A stretch of DNA of 64,000 bases, from NCBI GenBank assembly GCA_949902595.1, contig CATLDC010000001.1, positions 62,001 through 126,000 on the forward strand, in the 5' to 3' direction. Shown here piece after piece: positions 25,442-34,296 of this stretch. The notes beneath the pieces were generated by a model. It was given only the letters and a program-made list of their open reading frames with translations, was not told the DNA's origin and did not search any database. A program made the position numbers and the translations under genes. The DNA comes from an uncultured Candidatus Melainabacteria bacterium (lineage in GTDB: Bacteria; Cyanobacteriota; Vampirovibrionia; Gastranaerophilales; Gastranaerophilaceae). The first letter of the stretch is position 1; every line of letters starts with the position of its first letter.

Positions 25442-25777
25442 ATGGACATAAAAACAATTAAAGATAATGTAAAAGCAATAAAGGAAATTGCCGATGCGAC
25501 ACAAAACCTTGAACTTAAAGCACATATTCTTGATTTAAAAGAACAAGTACTTGAGTTAAGAGAAGAAAATCTCAAACTAAAAGACAAATTATCTCAAAAA
25601 TCAAAGTTTAATATGATATTTGAACGTCCTGTCTACTGGAATAAAATTGATTTGGAACAAAAAGATGGTCCTTATTGTTCTGCTTGTTTGGATAAGCATG
25701 GAAGTGCTATTAGATTAATAACAGGAAATCCGGGCGTTTACTATTGTCCTATATGTAAAACTTATTACTATGATTAA
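25442..25777 (+). CDS. Coiled-coil plus zinc-ribbon hypothetical protein
   Basis: 111 residues. Residues ~15-58 form a coiled coil (LELKAHILDLKEQVLELREE), and the end has two Cys pairs (CSACLDKHG … YCPICKTYYYD) as a zinc ribbon. GGAG lies 7 bases before ATG. Proteins of this build often accompany restriction and phage-defence genes, role unknown. It lies between hsdS and hsdR, in place of the usual direct junction. Confidence 0.75.
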   Translation: MDIKTIKDNVKAIKEIADATQNLELKAHILDLKEQVLELREENLKLKDKLSQKSKFNMIFERPVYWNKIDLEQKDGPYCSACLDKHGSAIRLITGNPGVYYCPICKTYYYD

Positions 25778-25790
25778 AGGGAGTAATTAA

Positions 25791-28700
25791 ATGCAAACAC
25801 CATCATTTATAGAAGATCATATATCGCAAATACCGGCGCTGCAGTTGCTGCAGAATTTAGGTTACACTTATTTAACTCCTGAAGAAGTCTTAAAAGAACG
25901 TCAGGATAAATTAAGCAATGTTATTTTAGAAGACATTTTAGAGCAGCAGCTTATGAAGATAAATGAGATAAACTTTAAAGGAAAAGTTTATCCATTTTCT
26001 CCTGCTAGCATTCGTGGTGCAATTGATGCTATAAAAAATGTTCCTATGTTTGATGGTTTAGTTACAACCAATTCAAAAATCTATGATTTATTAACTCTCG
26101 GTAAAAGTTTTGAAGAATCAATCGGAAACGACAGAAAAAGTTTCACTATAAACTATATTGATTGGAATAATATTGAATACAATGTATTCCACGTTGCAGA
26201 AGAATTTGAAGTGAACAGAACCTCAAGCGATAAAAAATATCGTCCGGATATTGTTCTTTTTGTAAACGGAATACCGCTTTGCGTTATTGAATGTAAAAGA
26301 CCTGATATCAAAGAACCATTAGAAGAAGCAAAATCACAACATTTAAGAAATCAGCAGGAAGACGGAATCCCGCATTTATATAAATATTCTCAAATATTGC
26401 TTGCATTAACATCCAATAAGGTTCAATATGCAACAACCGGAACACCGAAAAAATTCTGGGCTACTTGGAAAGAACAAAAACTTAAAGAGTCCGACTTGCA
26501 AGAGCTGGTAAATAAGCCATTATCTGATGAACAGAAAGATAAACTTTTTTCTGACAGATTTAAATATGTAAGGAAATATTTTGATAACATAGAATCCAAA
26601 GGACGACTTGTTACAGAACAAGACAAGTTGCTTTATTCATTATGCCAGCCCAAAAGACTATTAGAACTTATGTATAAGTACATTGTGTATGATGCAGGTG
26701 TTAAGAAAATTGCTCGTTATCAACAGTATTTTGCGATTCAAGATACATTAGAAAGAATTAAAATTACAAGAAACGAACACAGACAGGGTGGTGTAATATG
26801 GCATACTCAAGGTAGTGGAAAATCTCTAACTATGGTTATGCTAGCAAAAGCAATCTCACTTGAACCTGAAATTGTTAATTCAAAAGTCATAATCGTAACT
26901 GATAGAATTGACCTCGATAAACAAATTTCAGATACTTTCAAATCTTGCGGTAAAGTAGTCAGAAAGGCAACTAGTGGTGAAGATTTAGGAAATATTATTG
27001 CGGATAATAAAGAAACTATAATAACAACGGTTATTAACAAATTTCAGGCAGCATTACGCAAGAAAAGAGTTATTGACAGCTCTAAAAACGTATTTGTTCT
27101 TGTTGATGAAAGCCACCGCAGCCAATATGGTAGTGCCAATGCTCTTATGCAGAAAGTATTTCCAAATGCTTGTTATATTGGTTTTACCGGAACTCCATTG
27201 ATGAAAAAAGAAAAAAGTACAGCTGTTAAATTTGGTGGAATTATAGGTACTCCATACACAATCAACCAGGCTGTAGAAGATGAAGCTGTGTTGCCTTTAT
27301 ATTATGAAAGCAGATTGGCTGTTCAGAATGTTGCACAAAACTGCATCGATAAATATTTTGACATTATATCAAGAGACTTAACTGATAAACAAAAAGCTGA
27401 CCTGAAGAAAAAATTTAGCACAAGAAGAATTCTAAACGAAGCTGAACAAAAAATTGCCAATGTTGCTCTTGATATCAGTCAGCATTTTGAACACAAATAT
27501 AAAGGTACAGGCTTTAAGGGACAATTAACAGCACCCTCAAAAGCAATTGCTCTAAAATATAAAAAATATTTAGATGAGCTTGGAATGGTAACTTCTGAAG
27601 TTGTTATTTCTGCTCCTGATACCAGAGAAGGTAATGATGATATTTATGAAGAAAACTCTAGTGAGGTAAATCAATTCTGGAAGCGTATGATGGACAGATT
27701 TGGAAATGAATCAGAATATAATGCTCAAATTATTAACCAATTTAAAAATGCTCCAAACCCTGAAATATTAATCGTAGTTGACAAACTTTTAACAGGTTTT
27801 GACGCTCCTAAAAATTCAGTTCTATATATTGCACGTTCGCTAAAAGAACATAGTCTTTTGCAGGCAATTGCCAGAGTTAATCGTCTTGAAGAAGGAAAAG
27901 ATTATGGTGAAATTATAGATTATTATGGACTTTTAACAGAATTAGATGAAGCCCTTTTAACTTACAGTAATATTGGCGATTTTGATGAAGAAGATATTCA
28001 AGATGCACTTATATCAGCACAAGAAGAAATTAAAAAATTACCGCAATTACATTCAGATTTGTGGGAAATATTTAATGGTATAAATAAATATGATATTGAA
28101 GCTTATGAACAACATTTAAAATATGAAGATGACAGAGATAAGTTTTATGATAAATTGAGTCAGTATTCAAAAGTATTACAACTTGCATTGGGTAATTTCA
28201 AATTTTTGGAAGAAACTTCAGAAAGTAAAATTAATACTTACAAGAATGACTTGAAATTCTTCTTGAATTTACGTGTTTCATTAAAGTCCAGATATGCAGA
28301 ATCTATTGATAGAAAAGAGTACGAAGCAAAAATCCAAAAATTAATAGATACTTATGTTACTTCAGATGAAATTATACAAGTTACAGAACCTGTTGATATT
28401 TTTGATACAGAAAAATTCAAAGCGGAAATTGAAAAGAAACTCAGCGCAAGATCAAAAGCGGATACAATTGCATATAGAATTTCTCGTACAATATCCGAGA
28501 AATGGGACGACGATCCGATTTTTTATAAAAAGTTATCTGAACTATTAAAGGAAGCTATTGCTAAATATTCAAAACAAATAATAGATGAAGCAGAAAGACT
28601 GAAAAATGATAATGCTTATTTTAATAGGGTTACGGAAATATTAATAATGGCAAGAACAAGAACGGGCGATGATATTCCAATTTCTATTTTGAATAATGAA

Positions 28701-28982
28701 GTTGCAAAAGCTTTTTATGGTGTAGTTTTTGAAATAATCAAGAAATATAATGCTACAAAGGATTCTGCAGCAGAACTTGCACTCAAAATAGATAAGATTA
28801 TTTTGGATAATCAATATGTTGATTGGATAAAAAATACTGATTTGCAAAATAAAATTATCAATGATATTGAAGATGTTTTATTTGAGTTTAAAGATACAAA
28901 TAAGATTGATATTACTTTTGATGATATCGATTTTATTATAGAAGAATCAATGAAAATTGCTAAAAGAAGGTATGCAAAATGA
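25791..28982 (+). CDS. hsdR: Type I restriction endonuclease subunit HsdR
   Basis: 1063 residues. The N-terminal nuclease has the PD-(D/E)xK core PDIVLFVNGIPLCVIECKRPD-like segment at ~155-175. The motor has Walker A (HTQGSGKSLTMVMLAKA, ~341-357), DESH box (VLVDESHRSQYG) and FTGTPL, with later helicase motifs ITARVNRLEEGKD-like. The C-terminal helical region binds the methylase. It translocates DNA and cuts unmodified DNA at a distance. GGGAG lies 7 bases before the ATG. Confidence 0.96.
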   Translation: MQTPSFIEDHISQIPALQLLQNLGYTYLTPEEVLKERQDKLSNVILEDILEQQLMKINEINFKGKVYPFSPASIRGAIDAIKNVPMFDGLVTTNSKIYDLLTLGKSFEESIGNDRKSFTINYIDWNNIEYNVFHVAEEFEVNRTSSDKKYRPDIVLFVNGIPLCVIECKRPDIKEPLEEAKSQHLRNQQEDGIPHLYKYSQILLALTSNKVQYATTGTPKKFWATWKEQKLKESDLQELVNKPLSDEQKDKLFSDRFKYVRKYFDNIESKGRLVTEQDKLLYSLCQPKRLLELMYKYIVYDAGVKKIARYQQYFAIQDTLERIKITRNEHRQGGVIWHTQGSGKSLTMVMLAKAISLEPEIVNSKVIIVTDRIDLDKQISDTFKSCGKVVRKATSGEDLGNIIADNKETIITTVINKFQAALRKKRVIDSSKNVFVLVDESHRSQYGSANALMQKVFPNACYIGFTGTPLMKKEKSTAVKFGGIIGTPYTINQAVEDEAVLPLYYESRLAVQNVAQNCIDKYFDIISRDLTDKQKADLKKKFSTRRILNEAEQKIANVALDISQHFEHKYKGTGFKGQLTAPSKAIALKYKKYLDELGMVTSEVVISAPDTREGNDDIYEENSSEVNQFWKRMMDRFGNESEYNAQIINQFKNAPNPEILIVVDKLLTGFDAPKNSVLYIARSLKEHSLLQAIARVNRLEEGKDYGEIIDYYGLLTELDEALLTYSNIGDFDEEDIQDALISAQEEIKKLPQLHSDLWEIFNGINKYDIEAYEQHLKYEDDRDKFYDKLSQYSKVLQLALGNFKFLEETSESKINTYKNDLKFFLNLRVSLKSRYAESIDRKEYEAKIQKLIDTYVTSDEIIQVTEPVDIFDTEKFKAEIEKKLSARSKADTIAYRISRTISEKWDDDPIFYKKLSELLKEAIAKYSKQIIDEAERLKNDNAYFNRVTEILIMARTRTGDDIPISILNNEVAKAFYGVVFEIIKKYNATKDSAAELALKIDKIILDNQYVDWIKNTDLQNKIINDIEDVLFEFKDTNKIDITFDDIDFIIEESMKIAKRRYAK

Positions 28983-29683
28983 TTGCTACAACTGAAAAAA
29001 TTGAATACGGAAAAGAAGTAATTGAGTTTGAATTATTACAAGAAGATAGAAAAACTTTATCTATAGAAGTTTTACCTACCACTAAGATTAAAGTTAAAGC
29101 TCCGGAAAATAAAAACAAACAAGATATTATAAAAAAAGTCCAAAATAAAGCAAAATGGATTACAAAACAAAAATGTTACTTCATTGATGATTACAAAAAA
29201 CCTGATGAAAAGAAGTATGTTAGCGGTGAATGTTTTAGATATTTAGGAAAACAGTATCGTTTGAAAGTAATTAAATCCGATATTGATTCTGTTAAATTGA
29301 AAAATGGATATCTTATAGTTGAATACAATCTAAAAACTCCGGAAAAATTAATAAATAAATGGTATAAGGATAAAGCAGTAACTACATACGAAAAAGAGTT
29401 AGATAAATGTTTTCAACAGTTTTCTTCATATGATTTCGTCAAGCCAACTCTGAAAATTCGCAAATTGACAAAACGATGGGGTAGTTATAACAAAAATAAT
29501 AATACAATAACTATGAATATTGAGACTATAAAAGCAAATAAAAATTGTATTGATTATGTTATTTATCATGAATTGTGTCATTGTATGTATTTTTCACACA
29601 ATAAGCTATTTTACACTTTGCTAGAATCAAAATGCAAATACTGGAGTAAGTTAAAAAATAAACTTGAAAAATTAACATTATAA
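28979..29683 (+). CDS. YgjP-type (DUF45) metallopeptidase
   Basis: 234 residues. The zinc site HELCH is in IDYVIYHELCHCMYFSHNKLF near 188-208, and TKRWGSYNKNNNTITMN is the preceding conserved block. DUF45 proteins are commonly the last gene of type I restriction operons; a proteolytic role on the complex is conceivable but unproven. Four-base overlap with hsdR. Confidence 0.9.
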   Translation: MIATTEKIEYGKEVIEFELLQEDRKTLSIEVLPTTKIKVKAPENKNKQDIIKKVQNKAKWITKQKCYFIDDYKKPDEKKYVSGECFRYLGKQYRLKVIKSDIDSVKLKNGYLIVEYNLKTPEKLINKWYKDKAVTTYEKELDKCFQQFSSYDFVKPTLKIRKLTKRWGSYNKNNNTITMNIETIKANKNCIDYVIYHELCHCMYFSHNKLFYTLLESKCKYWSKLKNKLEKLTL

Positions 29684-29685
29684 CT

Positions 29686-29799
29686 ATGGAACAAAAAACT
29701 TTTACCAGAAAACAATTATATGAACTTGCTTGGAAGAAGCCAAATTACAGACAACTTCTATTACTCCGCGGTTTAGAAGCTTATTTAGCTGAACTTTAA
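29686..29799 (+). CDS. Short protein at the end of the restriction island
   Basis: 37 residues (MEQKTFTRKQLYELAWKKPN …). RKQLYELAWKKP resembles the start of HTH-type proteins, so this may be the remnant of a longer DNA-binding protein. Two bases after the metallopeptidase stop. After it, 29800-30009 is A/T-rich with no convincing gene. Confidence 0.4.
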   Translation: MEQKTFTRKQLYELAWKKPNYRQLLLLRGLEAYLAEL

Positions 29800-30009
29800 C
29801 AGTTGTGTTATAGATTTGCATACTATAATAAAAACCAAATTTTTTTGTTAGTAAATTTTTGTAACAATCTGAGCAGATTTTACATTTAGGCGTTTTATAA
29901 TAAAAAACATGATACCAATAAGTATGCATTAGAACTTTTTGACAAGGCATTCTTAATTCTTTAGACGCCCGAACATTTGAGGGGTATATCAATTAAATGA
30001 ACTTCAAAG

Positions 30010-30348
30010 ATGAACATGAAACTCATAAAATACATATTAGAAAGCGCGTTCATAATTATAATCCTGCCTTACCTGTCTGTGAGCCTCGCAACATCAATCA
30101 CAGGGCTCGGGCTTGCTATTGTGCTTTTTATGGCAATACTGCCTGTGTATTTTGTTATCTCCCCGCTTAGATTTAGCCCGAAAACAAAAATCATCTGGCT
30201 TATACCATTATTTAATGCCCTGCTGTTCTTTCTAAGCGCGAGACTAACTTTTAACAACAGCGCAGACTCGTACCTCGTTGTTTACATTCCTCTAGCATAT
30301 CTCGGGATTTTGATAAAAACGTTAATTTACAGACATGCTAAGAAATGA
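30010..30348 (+). CDS. Small integral membrane protein
   Basis: 112 residues, about four hydrophobic helices: ~7-30, 32-50, 60-78 and 88-105. No family recognised. Base composition returns here to that of the core genome, which marks the right edge of the A/T-rich island. Confidence 0.65.
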   Translation: MNMKLIKYILESAFIIIILPYLSVSLATSITGLGLAIVLFMAILPVYFVISPLRFSPKTKIIWLIPLFNALLFFLSARLTFNNSADSYLVVYIPLAYLGILIKTLIYRHAKK

Positions 30349-30377
30349 TATAATAAGAAAAAAGGACAAAACCGCTT

Positions 30378-30803
30378 ATGATGAAAAAGATTCTTGTTGT
30401 TACAGCTCTATGCCTTCCGGCGTGCGTTATCGCCGAAGATATCGACGGAGTCGTCGAACCATTGTGGAAAGACTTTGCTCCTCCGGCTTTTGTGAATGTT
30501 GAAGAACCAAAAGGGCTCGGAAAACTCAATGAAACAGCTGCTTACTGGTACAAGAGAAAAGTCGAATTTGATACCGCTATTGAAAAATGCCGCGCGCTTG
30601 AATCAAGCGACGTAAAATTCACCTGCTATCAGGATGTGAAAGTTAAACAGTACCAGAAAAACAGCGACTACAACGCAAAAATCGAAGCGCAGGAAAACGC
30701 AAAACGTATGCCGCAGGAAATGTACGACAGAACCGATAACATGCTCCCGATTGGCGGTTACCTCAATAACTTCACACGGTTTCAGCCTAACGAATTCCGT
30801 TGA
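30378..30803 (+). CDS. Secreted/periplasmic hypothetical protein
   Basis: 141 residues. Signal peptide ~1-19 (MMKKILVVTALCLPACVIA, then ED), soluble mature part with two Cys (CRALESSDVKFTC) that may form a disulfide. TATAAT ~27 bases upstream and AAAAGGA before the ATG. It overlaps the ribD 3' end by 22 bases. Family unknown. Confidence 0.7.
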   Translation: MMKKILVVTALCLPACVIAEDIDGVVEPLWKDFAPPAFVNVEEPKGLGKLNETAAYWYKRKVEFDTAIEKCRALESSDVKFTCYQDVKVKQYQKNSDYNAKIEAQENAKRMPQEMYDRTDNMLPIGGYLNNFTRFQPNEFR

Positions 30804-31813
30804 TTCCTCACAAGAGACTTGATGAGCAAATCCGAACCAATCCTTTTAACCTCGTAGATTTCAAGCCCGCTCGCGCCTGAAATATTTTCTACACGCGCAC
30901 CGTTGAAACAACTCAAACCGGTGTTGTCGTTGAGCAGCTTTGGCGCCATAAAATGGTAAACCTCGTCAATCAGCCCGTCTTTTAGCATTGAACCCGCAAG
31001 CGTCCCCCCGCATTCCACAAACACGGTGTAAATCCCCCTGCTGTAAAGCTCTTTCAAAACCGTCTCAATATCAAGCCTCCCGTCCTTTAGCGGCGTGTTC
31101 TTGGAAGAAGCAACGTAAATCTCACCCTGACTGTAGATTTTTGAGTATTTGTCAGTGCGCAAATCCTTGTCCAGTATACACTTAAACCGGTGCTCCATTG
31201 TCGGATTATCTGCTATCACAGTGTTTGAACTCGTCATTATGCAGTCAAACTCTTTTCGCATCCTGTAAACCTCTGCCCTTGATTCGCTCGAGGTTATCCA
31301 CTTTGAAGAACCTGTGCTGGTCGCGATTTTGCCGTCCATTGTAGAGGCGGTTTTAAGAACCACATAAGGCATTTTAAAAGTCATGTTTTTGATAAAAACC
31401 CTGTTCAAGAATCGGGATTCAGGTTCTAACGCATAATCCACCTTGATTCCGAGAGCTTCCAGTTTTTGTATCCCGCAGACTTTCGGGTTAACATCCTTCA
31501 TCCCAATAACAATCCTTGCGAGTTTTCGCTCAATGATAAGGTCAACACACGGTGGAGTCTTGCCGTAGTGCGAGCATGGCTCCAGATTAACATAGAGCGT
31601 TCCGCCCTCTGCCTCGTTATTTTGCAATTTGAGCAGAGCGTCCCGTTCAGCATGGTTTTCGCCGTACTTTTTATGGTATCCTTTTGATACCACATTTCCG
31701 GATTTATCCAGCACTATGCAGCCGACCATCGGATTAGGCGAAACCTTGCCTCTGCCTTTCTTTGCAAGGGCAAAACACATCCGCATGTACTTCTCATCGA
31801 GGTTTGAAGCCAT
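30782..31813 (-). CDS. ribD: Bifunctional riboflavin biosynthesis protein RibD
   Basis: 343 residues. The N-terminal deaminase has the zinc motif HAERDAL and PCSHYGKTPPC (~50-85); the C-terminal reductase (~145-340) has VVLKTASTMDGKIATSTGSS and FVECGGTLAGSMLKDGLIDE. It carries out the deamination and side-chain reduction steps that lead to 5-amino-6-ribitylaminouracil phosphate. It lies 2 bases after the dCMP deaminase gene, a pairing of two deaminase-fold enzymes. Confidence 0.95.
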   Translation of the reverse strand: MASNLDEKYMRMCFALAKKGRGKVSPNPMVGCIVLDKSGNVVSKGYHKKYGENHAERDALLKLQNNEAEGGTLYVNLEPCSHYGKTPPCVDLIIERKLARIVIGMKDVNPKVCGIQKLEALGIKVDYALEPESRFLNRVFIKNMTFKMPYVVLKTASTMDGKIATSTGSSKWITSSESRAEVYRMRKEFDCIMTSSNTVIADNPTMEHRFKCILDKDLRTDKYSKIYSQGEIYVASSKNTPLKDGRLDIETVLKELYSRGIYTVFVECGGTLAGSMLKDGLIDEVYHFMAPKLLNDNTGLSCFNGARVENISGASGLEIYEVKRIGSDLLIKSLVRNQRNSLG

Positions 31814-31815
31814 GG

Positions 31816-32277
31816 TTATACCTTAACCGGTTCCGGGTTTTCGAGTTCGCGCCTTATATCGTTCACAGAAACGTGGAGCACAGGTGCGTTATCGTCTTTT
31901 TTGAGGTAGACATCTGTTATTCCTGACTGCACAATAAACCGTTTGCAGAGGATACAGATAAAATTATGGCCGTAGATATACATTGAGGCACCCATGCATC
32001 TGTCCTGACCTGCCTGAATAATAGCGTTTTGTTCCGCATGAATCGAGCGGCAGGTTTCGTAGCAGGTGCCTGAAGGGATATTATTTTTTATCCGGAAGCA
32101 TTCGCCGCGTTCGTAGCAGGATTCCACACCTGACGGGGTACCGTTATAGCCGGTTGCTTTAATCTTTTTGTCCTGACCCACAATCACCGCGCCGACCTGT
32201 GCGCGCAAGCAGTTTGAGCGTGAAGAGCAGGTTTTTGCAAGGTCTAGAAAATACTCTGTCCATGATTTTATTGCCAT
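31816..32277 (-). CDS. dCMP deaminase family protein
   Basis: 153 residues from ATG 32277 (AAAGGAG 8 bases upstream). Zinc-binding motifs: CRSIHAEQNAI, and the later Cys pair in HNFICILCKR; CXXXC-like SRSNCLRAQVGAVIV precedes. Family members convert dCMP to dUMP, supplying ThyX; the ComEB group is closely related. It probably shares a transcript with ribD. Confidence 0.9.
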   Translation of the reverse strand: MAIKSWTEYFLDLAKTCSSRSNCLRAQVGAVIVGQDKKIKATGYNGTPSGVESCYERGECFRIKNNIPSGTCYETCRSIHAEQNAIIQAGQDRCMGASMYIYGHNFICILCKRFIVQSGITDVYLKKDDNAPVLHVSVNDIRRELENPEPVKV

Positions 32278-32316
32278 AATGAACGCTCCTTTTGGCAACA
32301 TTATACCTGAGCCGGA

Positions 32317-32350
32317 GCAAAAATAAAAGCTGTAGAAATAATCTACAGCT
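32317..32350 (-). terminator. Intrinsic terminator of the sigma-28 small gene
   Basis: AGCTGTAGA … TCTACAGCT stem (32328-32350) followed on the minus strand by TTTTATTTTTG. It closes the short transcription unit 32617-32317. Confidence 0.85.
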
Positions 32351-32403
32351 CTTTAATTGGAGGAAAATGTATATTTTTGAGGGGGGTAAATAGGGGTAAG
32401 TAA

Positions 32404-32559
32404 TTATACAGTGACTTCTTCTTTGAAATAGTCGACAACTGTGTCTAACACATTATCAAAGAAGAAGTCCAATTCTTGTGACAATGTTACCTCTGTTGAA
32501 TTCATTTGTAAGTTTGCTTCTGTGTTGAATCTTGATAACATTTCGTTTTCGATACGCAT
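32404..32559 (-). CDS. Small acidic protein from a sigma-28 promoter
   Basis: 51 residues (MRIENEMLSRFNTEANLQMN … LDFFFDNVLDTVVDYFKEEV …), acidic, amphipathic C-terminal helix, no signal peptide. AAAGGA lies 7 bases before the ATG. It is the only gene between a near-perfect FliA promoter (32617-32643) and a terminator, so it is a dedicated late-flagellar transcript. Candidates include a filament-class chaperone or an anti-sigma-like protein; sequence does not match FlgM clearly. No family recognised. Confidence 0.7.
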   Translation of the reverse strand: MRIENEMLSRFNTEANLQMNSTEVTLSQELDFFFDNVLDTVVDYFKEEVTV

Positions 32560-32616
32560 ATTCTAAATCCTTTCCTGTATAATTCTCTGGGGTTTATGTT
32601 TTTGCTTACACTTTTT

Positions 32617-32643
32617 ATATCGGCATTTTTTTGAAAAACTTTA
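32617..32643 (-). promoter_or_regulatory. Sigma-28 (FliA) promoter
   Basis: Minus strand TAAAGTTT (complement of 32636-32643), 11 bp, GCCGATAT (complement of 32617-32624). The enterobacterial FliA consensus is TAAAGTTT-N11-GCCGATAA, so this matches 15 of 16 positions with exact spacing. Confidence 0.88.
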
Positions 32644-32684
32644 GGGTTTTGAGAGATTTTGTTACAATTGTTTACATCTCCTTA

Positions 32685-32713
32685 TTGTTGTTTAATGAGA
32701 AAACTGCTAAAAT
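32685..32713 (+). promoter_or_regulatory. Promoter of the GT4 gene, leaderless spacing
   Basis: TTGTTG, 17 bp, TAAAAT (32708-32713), then CAAGTAA and the ATG. The seven-base gap leaves no room for a leader or ribosome site. TAAAATCAAGTA also precedes the ATG at 63942. Confidence 0.55.
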
Positions 32714-32720
32714 CAAGTAA

Positions 32721-33914
32721 ATGAAGAGAAAAATATTGTTTATATCACAGGAATCCATCCTGAACGCCATGAACGGCGCGACCCAGATGTTCTACTACAT
32801 GGCAAACCAGTTTGCACAAAGGGGTTATGAAGTTGTTGCAGCCTACCCGCACCTCGACAATCCGGTTGAGGATGCGAGACTTTGCAGCAATGTCAAGTTC
32901 TACAACCTTAACTACGTTGACACACAGGGGTTTAAATCCAAAAGAAGAGCGCCTTCTATCATTGACAAGATAATAAGAAAGCGTACGCAGTCGATTGTTG
33001 ACCTGCTAAAAATCGATTTACTCTCGGACAAAATTGAGGCGGTTGTGGAAAAGGAAAAGCCGGACGTGATTGTGCCGTTTTTTGCGCATGTCACATGCCA
33101 GCTCGTGTTTGAGAAGAAATACGAGATACCTATTATCCAGATGAATCACACCCACCCTTCAATGTACTACTCCAAGATTAACCCGTTCAAAAAAGACGTT
33201 CAGCCGATGGGGCTTTTGTTCTGGCACTGTGTTAAAAAAGCCGGCTACTTGCAGGTGTTTTTTGAAAGTTACGCGGATTATCTAAAAAACTGCCTCAAAA
33301 ACAAAACGGTCGTAATCCACAACCCCGTTCCAAAGGCGGTCATGCCGGCAAATCCGGAGGAGGAGAAGAAAAAGATAATATATCTTTCAAGGATAGACAA
33401 GAACAAGGGTCAGAGCCTGCTTATAGACGCGTTCTCAATTATTGCAAAGCTTTATCCGGACTGGGAAGTCTTGCTCTACGGCGATGCGGAGCCAAAGGAG
33501 TACGGGAAGATTATTCAGGCAAAGATAAAGAATTACGGGCTAGAAAACCAGGTTAAGCTCATGGGTGTGACAAATCAGGTTGAGGAAGTGTTGAGAAGCG
33601 CTGACATCGGCGCTTACACAAGCCTGTACGAAGGCTTCCCGCTCGGTCTGTCACAGGCGCTCGCAACAGGGGTTCCATGCATTGGTCTGCGCTCTGCAAG
33701 CGGGGTCAACGAGTTGATATCAGACGAGCGCAACGGGCTGCTTTGTGAGAACGAGCCGGAAGATATTGCCATGAAGCTTGTGAAGCTCATGGATGACAAG
33801 GAGTTGCGCATAAAGTACTCTCAAAACGCCATAAAATCCATGGAGAAGTATTCTGAAGAGGCGTTTTTCGAAAAGTGGGAAGACATTATTGAAAAAGCGG
33901 TTACTCGTAGTTAG
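32721..33914 (+). CDS. Family 4 glycosyltransferase
   Basis: 397 residues, GT-B fold. The C-terminal donor domain has KIIYLSRIDKNKGQSLLIDA, GDAEPKEYGKI, ADIGAYTSLYEGFPLGLSQA and the E-x7-E type segment ending in EPEDIAMKLV. It would add a sugar to a cell-surface glycan from a nucleotide donor, in the cytoplasm. A single-gene unit with its own promoter; 3' end overlaps a minus-strand gene by 14 bases. Confidence 0.92.
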   Translation: MKRKILFISQESILNAMNGATQMFYYMANQFAQRGYEVVAAYPHLDNPVEDARLCSNVKFYNLNYVDTQGFKSKRRAPSIIDKIIRKRTQSIVDLLKIDLLSDKIEAVVEKEKPDVIVPFFAHVTCQLVFEKKYEIPIIQMNHTHPSMYYSKINPFKKDVQPMGLLFWHCVKKAGYLQVFFESYADYLKNCLKNKTVVIHNPVPKAVMPANPEEEKKKIIYLSRIDKNKGQSLLIDAFSIIAKLYPDWEVLLYGDAEPKEYGKIIQAKIKNYGLENQVKLMGVTNQVEEVLRSADIGAYTSLYEGFPLGLSQALATGVPCIGLRSASGVNELISDERNGLLCENEPEDIAMKLVKLMDDKELRIKYSQNAIKSMEKYSEEAFFEKWEDIIEKAVTRS

Positions 33915-34278
33915 CAAGTGATTGAATCGCTCTCATTGTGTAGAGGTTGAAATCATCAAAGTTGTTGTGTTCAATGCTTTTCTTGCACTCTTCCTGTTTG
34001 GTCTCCGGATTGTCAAGAAGTTGAAGTTCTTCTTCGATTTCTTTTCCTGCTGCAATAAAATCATTGATACAGTTTTCGTTAGAGGAGGCTTTGTAAAAAC
34101 TGTAGGAAAGCTCACGTGCTTTATATACTTTGCCATGAAAATCAAGTTCAAGGTTTCCACCGCTTGCCTCGTCCATGTTTCTGATGTGGATTGCAAGGTT
34201 CATCAGGTCAACAGAGACCCTCTGTTGTTGTTCATTCAGGCTGCTATTGGGGTTAAATTTAAATTCTACCTTATCCAT
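33901..34278 (-). CDS. Hypothetical protein, third gene of sigma-28 unit
   Basis: 125 residues, soluble, acidic, predicted mostly helical (LNEQQQRVSVDLMNLAIHIR). No family recognised. It follows the EF-hand-like gene by 18 bases, so it is likely on the transcript started at 35655-35681. Confidence 0.65.
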   Translation of the reverse strand: MDKVEFKFNPNSSLNEQQQRVSVDLMNLAIHIRNMDEASGGNLELDFHGKVYKARELSYSFYKASSNENCINDFIAAGKEIEEELQLLDNPETKQEECKKSIEHNNFDDFNLYTMRAIQSLANYE

Positions 34279-34296
34279 TAATCCATCCTTCTTATT

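Noticed and set aside
19440-29799. The restriction island as a tRNA-integrated element with a duplicated tRNA end
   Set aside because: No copy of the tRNA-Gly 3' end was found at the right side of the island and no integrase is present, so a formal att pair cannot be claimed.
29702-29992. A 96-codon minus-strand frame with several Cys residues
   Set aside because: It overlaps the short plus-strand gene at 29686, has no ribosome site, and its sequence does not resemble a zinc protein.
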